Under the pieces are notes generated by a model. The model was not told the origin of the DNA and searched no databases. It worked only from the letters and a program-made list of their open reading frames with translations. Shown here in pieces: positions 59,954-64,000 of a stretch of DNA of 64,000 nt. This DNA comes from Bog-756 sp963756515 (lineage in GTDB: Bacteria; Actinomycetota; Acidimicrobiia; Acidimicrobiales; RAAP-2): the NCBI GenBank assembly GCA_963756515.1, contig CAVWNV010000010.1, positions 115,561 through 179,560 on the forward strand, given 5' to 3'. How positions within the stretch are numbered: the first letter of the stretch is position 1; each line of letters starts with the position of its first letter. The translations under genes and the position numbers were made by a program.

Positions 59954-60735
59954 CCCTCCCGCTCCTGGCCGGCCGCACCGTGGTCATCACCCGGGCCCGG
60001 ACCCAGGCTTCGGAGCTGGCCCTCCGGCTGGAGGGACTGGGGGCCACGGTGGTGGGGCTCCCCGTCATCGCCATCGAGGACGCCGACGACGGAGGACGCG
60101 CTCTGGCCCTCGCCGCCCACCGCTTGAACTCGGGTGCCTACCAGTGGGTGGCACTCACCTCGGCCAACGCCGCCTCCCGCCTTCTGGCCGAGCTCGGTGA
60201 CCGCGCCGTCGCACCCTCGGTTCGGTGGGCCGCGGTCGGGGCGGCCACGGCCCGGGTGCTGGCCGGAGCCGGCCGCCCCGTCGATCTGATCCCCGAGGCC
60301 TCGATGGCCGATGCGTTGGCCGAGGCGTTCCCGACCGTCGGGCCGGACGGCCCGGCGCCGGTCGGTACCGTCCTCTACCCGCGCGCCGAGACGGTGTCGG
60401 GGTCCCTCGCCGCCGGGCTCCGGGCCAAGGGCTGGTTGGTCGACGAGGTCGTGGCCTACCGCACGGTTTCCGGCCGTCCCGGGCCCGAGGCCGTGGCCGA
60501 CGCCCGACGCGCCGACGCGGTGGCCTTCACCTCGTCGTCGACGGTGGCGCACTCCCTCGTCCTGCTCGGTTCCGACGGGTTGCCACCGATCGTCGCCACC
60601 ATCGGCCCGGTCACATCGGCCGCGGCCCGATCGGCCGGTCTGGCCGTGGCGGCGGAGGCGAACCCCCATACGATCGAGGGGCTGGTGGAGGCCGTCGTGG
60701 CCGCCCTCGGCGCCGGCGGGGGCGGGGATCGGTAG
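59950..60735 (+). CDS. hemD: uroporphyrinogen-III synthase
   Basis: A 261-residue uroporphyrinogen-III synthase, which closes and flips ring D of hydroxymethylbilane. The family is weakly conserved; the visible marks are TVVITRARTQASELALRLEG, YQWVALTSANAASRLLAELG, and ADAVAFTSSSTVAHSLVLLG with VATIGPVTSAAARSAGLAVA near the end. It is coupled to cobA by an ATGA overlap. Context in the haem cluster supports the call. Confidence 0.93.
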   Translation: MTLPLLAGRTVVITRARTQASELALRLEGLGATVVGLPVIAIEDADDGGRALALAAHRLNSGAYQWVALTSANAASRLLAELGDRAVAPSVRWAAVGAATARVLAGAGRPVDLIPEASMADALAEAFPTVGPDGPAPVGTVLYPRAETVSGSLAAGLRAKGWLVDEVVAYRTVSGRPGPEAVADARRADAVAFTSSSTVAHSLVLLGSDGLPPIVATIGPVTSAAARSAGLAVAAEANPHTIEGLVEAVVAALGAGGGGDR

Positions 60736-60788
60736 CCGGGTCGCGGTCGGCTGATCGCCCTGTCGGGCATTGCCGTATTCTGGGCCGG

Positions 60789-61826
60789 GTGCCGAGCGAC
60801 CATGCCATGCCGATCGGGTCGAGAGGCGCCGGACCGGCCTTTCCCACCGTCCGCCTCCGACGGCTGCGCTCCACCGCGGCCATGCGGCGCCTGGTGGCCG
60901 AGGCCCGCCTGTCGGTGGACGACCTGGTGGCCCCGCTCTTCGTGTCCGACGACGTCGAACGGCCCCGACCGGTGCCGTCGCTCCCGGGTGTGGTCCAGCA
61001 CACGGTGGAGTCCGTGGCCCTCGAGGTCAAGCGCCTGACCGCCCTCGGCGTGCCCGGGGTCATCCTGTTCGGTCTGCCCCGGCCCGGGGACAAGGACGCC
61101 ACCGGGTCCCACGCCCGACGTCCCGACGGGATCACCCAACGGGCCCTGGCCGCGGTGCGGGACGCGGTGGGCGATTCGGTGGTGGTCATGGCCGACTGCT
61201 GCCTCGACGAGTTCACCGACCACGGCCACTGCGGGGTGCTCGACCCGAACACCGGCGACGTCGACAACGATGCCACCCTGCCTCTCTACGCCGAGGTGGC
61301 GGCGGTCCAGGCCGCGGCCGGCGCCGACGTGATCGCGCCGAGCGGAATGATGGACGGGCAGGTGGCGGCGGTGCGGTCCGGGTTGGACGGAGCCGGGTTC
61401 CCGGGCACCGCCATCCTGGCCTACGCGGCCAAGTACGCCTCGGCCCTGTACGGGCCGTTCCGCGACGCCGCCGAGGTCTCCATCGCCGACGGGGGGGACC
61501 GCTCCGGCTACCAGCAGCAGCCCGCCAACCGCCGCGAGGCACTGGCCGAGGTGGCCCTCGACGTGGCCGAAGGGGCCGACATGGTCATGGTCAAGCCGGC
61601 GCTGACCTACCTCGACGTCGTCGCCGACGTGCGGGCCGCGTTCGACCTGCCGGTGGCGGCATACCACGTGAGCGGGGAGTACGCCATGGTCAAGGCGGCG
61701 GCCGAGCGGGGGTGGATCGACGGTCCCGCCGTGGCCCTCGAACAGATCACCGCGGTCAAGCGGGCCGGCGCCGACTTCGTCCTCACCTACTTCGCCGGCG
61801 AGCTGGCCGAGGCCCTCGGTGGCTGA
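60789..61826 (+). CDS. hemB: delta-aminolevulinic acid dehydratase
   Basis: A protein of about 345 residues that condenses two ALA into porphobilinogen. The metal site is ADCCLDEFTDHGHCGVLDPN: the three ligand positions read Cys, Asp, Cys, a mixture of the zinc and magnesium types. Schiff-base Lys residues are in YAAKYASALYGPFR and VMVKPALTYLDVV. It begins VPSDHAMPIGSRG, with GTG 60789 or ATG 60807 as the start. Its end overlaps hemL by eight bases. Confidence 0.95.
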   Translation: MPSDHAMPIGSRGAGPAFPTVRLRRLRSTAAMRRLVAEARLSVDDLVAPLFVSDDVERPRPVPSLPGVVQHTVESVALEVKRLTALGVPGVILFGLPRPGDKDATGSHARRPDGITQRALAAVRDAVGDSVVVMADCCLDEFTDHGHCGVLDPNTGDVDNDATLPLYAEVAAVQAAAGADVIAPSGMMDGQVAAVRSGLDGAGFPGTAILAYAAKYASALYGPFRDAAEVSIADGGDRSGYQQQPANRREALAEVALDVAEGADMVMVKPALTYLDVVADVRAAFDLPVAAYHVSGEYAMVKAAAERGWIDGPAVALEQITAVKRAGADFVLTYFAGELAEALGG

Positions 61827-63138
61827 ACACTCGGCGTCACGGTCGTTGTTCGAGCGGGCCGGCGCGGTGATCCCCGGCGGGGTCAACTCGCCGGTCCGCT
61901 CCTTCCGCTCGGTCGGGGGGAGCCCGTACTTCGTGGCCCGGGGCGAGGGTGCCTATGTCTGGGACGCCGACGGCAACCGACTGCTCGACTTCGTGCAGTC
62001 CTACGGCGCGTCCATACTGGGCCACGCCGATCCTAGGGTCGTGCGGGCGGTGTCCGAGGCGGCCGAACTGGGCACCACCTTCGGGGCCCCGACGGAGGGC
62101 GAGGTCCTGCTGGCCGAGGTCATCTGCGGCCGGGTGCCGGGTTGCCAGCAGGTCCGCCTGGTCTCGTCCGGAACGGAGGCGGCCATGAGCGCGGTCCGGG
62201 TTGCACGCGGGTTCACCGGCCGCAGCCGGATCGTCAAGTTCGCCGGCTGCTATCACGGCCACTCGGACGGGCTCCTGGCCGGCGGGGGCAGCGGTGTGGC
62301 CACGCTGGGCCTACCCGACTCCGCCGGGGTCCCGGCCGGCGCGGTGGCCGAGACCGTGGTGGCCCCCTACAACCGGGTCCCCGAACTCGACGACCGGGTG
62401 GCGTGCGTCATCGTGGAGCCGGTGGCGGCCAACATGGGCCTGGTGGCTCCGGCCGAGGGATTCCTGGCCGGTCTCAGGCAGGCCTGCGACGATGCCGGCG
62501 CGCTGTTGATCTTCGACGAGGTCATCACCGGGTTCCGGCTCGGTGCGGACGGCGCCTCGGGCTGGTCGGGGGTCCGACCGGACCTGTGGTGCTTCGGGAA
62601 GGTGATCGGAGGCGGTCTGCCGGTGGGGGCGTTCGGAGGCCGGGCCGACGTGTTGGCGTCACTGGCGCCGGACGGCCCGGTGTACCAGGCCGGGACGCTC
62701 TCGGGGAACCCGTTGGCCACGGCAGCCGGGCTGGCCGTGCTGTCCTCCCTCGACGCCGCGTCCTACGTGGCACTGTCGGCCCGGGTGGCCCGGTTCGGGG
62801 AGGCCCTGGCCGAGGGTCTCAGCGCCATTCTGCAGAAGGCCGGTGGCGTCGACGACGAGGGTCGACAGCTCGAGGCCCGGGTGCCGGTGGTCGGACCTCT
62901 GTTCGGGATCTTCTTCGTGCCCGTCGGTGCTGGCCCGGTCGTGGACTACGACGGAGCTGTGGCCTCGGCGTCCACCGGTCTGTATCCCTTGCTGTTCCGG
63001 GCCATGCTGGAGCGGGGGGTGGCGTTGGCCCCCGGTCCCTACGAGGTCGGGTTCCCCTCCATGGCCCACGGCACTGGTGAGCTCGAGCACGCACTCGACG
63101 TAGCCTCGGCGGCGATGGCCGACGCCCTCGCCCGTTGA
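61819..63138 (+). CDS. hemL: glutamate-1-semialdehyde 2,1-aminomutase
   Basis: A 439-residue class III PLP aminomutase making ALA from glutamate semialdehyde. Motifs are VIPGGVNSPVRSFRSVGG, LVSSGTEAAMSAVRVARGFT, LLIFDEVITGFRLGADGA, and the PLP Lys in CFGKVIGGGLPVGAFGG. The GTG at 61819 overlaps the hemB end. Together with hemA it shows a complete C5 route. The following gene overlaps its stop (TTGA). Confidence 0.95.
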   Translation: MAEHSASRSLFERAGAVIPGGVNSPVRSFRSVGGSPYFVARGEGAYVWDADGNRLLDFVQSYGASILGHADPRVVRAVSEAAELGTTFGAPTEGEVLLAEVICGRVPGCQQVRLVSSGTEAAMSAVRVARGFTGRSRIVKFAGCYHGHSDGLLAGGGSGVATLGLPDSAGVPAGAVAETVVAPYNRVPELDDRVACVIVEPVAANMGLVAPAEGFLAGLRQACDDAGALLIFDEVITGFRLGADGASGWSGVRPDLWCFGKVIGGGLPVGAFGGRADVLASLAPDGPVYQAGTLSGNPLATAAGLAVLSSLDAASYVALSARVARFGEALAEGLSAILQKAGGVDDEGRQLEARVPVVGPLFGIFFVPVGAGPVVDYDGAVASASTGLYPLLFRAMLERGVALAPGPYEVGFPSMAHGTGELEHALDVASAAMADALAR

Positions 63139-64000
63139 GCACCGACCTTCCGGACCATCCGGCCGACGTGGACCGGCCCGTCGACCCGCCCGAGGACCGG
63201 AGTGACGGGCACGACGACCGCGGCGCACCGGACGACGAGCACGAAGAGCACGACGACCACGACGCACCAGACGACGACGGCATCGGATCGGTACGGGATG
63301 CCGGTCCGCCCCGGCCGGCGCCGCGACCGGACGGAGGGCCGGCCCCCTCGAAGGTCCTCGAGCTCGACGTGTTCCGCTTCGAGGATGTGGACCGGCCCGA
63401 CGACCGCCGGAACCGTCGGGGTCGCCGAAGGGTACTGAGCCTGGTCTTCGCCGCGTCCGGCATCGAGATCATCGGTCCGGGGTCCCGATCCACCGAGATG
63501 CTGTCCTGGTCCGAGGTGCTGTCCGTCGAGGTGGGAGCGGCGCGGACCGGTCCGGACGCGCGGGTCGAGACCCCCATCGAGGTTGTGGCGGCCTCCGGCC
63601 CCATGGCCTTCGTGATCCACTCGGAGGGACCCCTGGTGGTCCAGACCGACGCGCTCGGGGAGCAGGTGCTCCGGTGGAGGACCCCCGCTTCCGCACCGCC
63701 GTTGGTCGTCCCGCTGAGCGCCCTGGCCGTGGCGGTGGCCGCCGACACCCCGCCCGATCTGGTCCCGCTCCCGGGTCCTCCCGTGCCGTGGCCGGCGCCG
63801 CCCGTTCCGTCCCTGCGCACGAGGACCCGCCGCCCGGCCGTGCTGGTGGCGGCGGTGGTGCTGCTCGTGGCGGCGGCCGGCCTGGCCTTCGGTCTGTCGG
63901 CTTCGAGTCGCGTCGGGACGACGAAGCCGGCCGCCGTCCCGGCGCCAGTCTCCAGTGACCAGGTGCTGGCTCAGCAGCTGATGCTCACGCGGGGCGACCT
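63135..64000 (+). CDS. acidic membrane protein, 5' part
   Basis: An open frame starting at TTG 63135, overlapping the hemL stop, and running off the window after about 288 codons. The first ~75 residues are very rich in Asp, Glu and His (SDGHDDRGAPDDEHEEHDDH) and likely disordered. A small beta-rich region follows (VLELDVFRFEDVDR, ASGIEIIGPGSRSTEMLSWS, EVLSVEVG), somewhat like a PH-type domain. Then come Pro-rich residues and one membrane helix (AVLVAAVVLLVAAAGLAFGL). No family recognised. The acidic His-rich region could bind metal. Confidence 0.65.
   Translation, partial: MSTDLPDHPADVDRPVDPPEDRSDGHDDRGAPDDEHEEHDDHDAPDDDGIGSVRDAGPPRPAPRPDGGPAPSKVLELDVFRFEDVDRPDDRRNRRGRRRVLSLVFAASGIEIIGPGSRSTEMLSWSEVLSVEVGAARTGPDARVETPIEVVAASGPMAFVIHSEGPLVVQTDALGEQVLRWRTPASAPPLVVPLSALAVAVAADTPPDLVPLPGPPVPWPAPPVPSLRTRTRRPAVLVAAVVLLVAAAGLAFGLSASSRVGTTKPAAVPAPVSSDQVLAQQLMLTRGD

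Noticed and set aside
1..64000. CRISPR arrays, rRNA genes, replication origin
   Set aside because: No regularly spaced repeats, rRNA-like segments or DnaA-box clusters were seen by eye; repeats present are the ones listed.

Overview
The window is GC-rich, densely coded DNA from an actinobacterium. Mycothiol synthesis (mshA), a Rex-hemA-hemC-cobA-hemD-hemB-hemL cluster, nickel superoxide dismutase with its maturation protease, and an RsiG-like protein with c-di-GMP motifs all point to Actinobacteria. The style of the oxidase cluster (SCO domain fused to a membrane protein, separate cobA and hemD) makes a poorly characterised, Acidimicrobiia-like lineage my best inference. I cannot place it more precisely from sequence alone.

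The first ~29.7 kb is accessory. It opens with the end of an aldehyde dehydrogenase, a DUF779 protein and a zinc alcohol dehydrogenase, then an aldo/keto reductase, a UBP-type zinc finger protein, a luciferase-like monooxygenase, a TetR regulator and a RibD-C/DHFR-like protein. A rifampin phosphotransferase gene follows; it carries a palindrome of the rifamycin-associated element (RAE) type upstream and one extra base near its 3' end. Next come an ArsR/AHSA1 pair with a palindrome inside its promoter, a carotenoid oxygenase split by a 1-kb IS3-type fragment, an SDR, a double muconolactone-isomerase-like protein, a VOC/65-aa/flavoprotein operon and a GH15 glycosidase. A block of paralogues follows (two redoxin-like, three VOC proteins), with a nitronate monooxygenase, a 3-methyladenine DNA glycosylase and an F420/NADP reductase-like protein, then a quinone oxidoreductase thrown out of frame by 8-bp tandem repeats.

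The accessory part ends at a tRNA-Lys(UUU) gene (29637-29712, minus). Two consecutive integrase-less units of about 1.25 and 1.5 kb sit against its 3' half, separated by a perfect 44-bp copy of that half. Where they can be compared, both units have the same termini: a 124-bp arm on one side and a 93-bp arm on the other, of equal length in each copy. They differ in cargo: an AbrB antitoxin plus a putative PIN-like toxin in one, and 'mobile mystery' HTH/Fic proteins in the other. This is the most unusual structure in the window.

From 29.8 kb on the region looks like chromosome backbone. It has a GNAT enzyme, a class V aminotransferase, a DksA-type zinc finger protein, a CAP-like membrane protein, and an aa3-type cytochrome c oxidase cluster (SCO fusion, lipoprotein, two CtaG-like assembly proteins, small membrane proteins, a cupredoxin-like protein, ctaC, ctaD, ctaE, ctaB and a TlpA-like thioredoxin). 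Then come a PadR/ABC exporter operon, divergent sodN and its protease, an RsiG homologue coupled to an XRE regulator, mshA-ybjN-proC, a SAM hydroxide adenosyltransferase, rex and the haem cluster. The window ends inside a membrane protein of unknown function.
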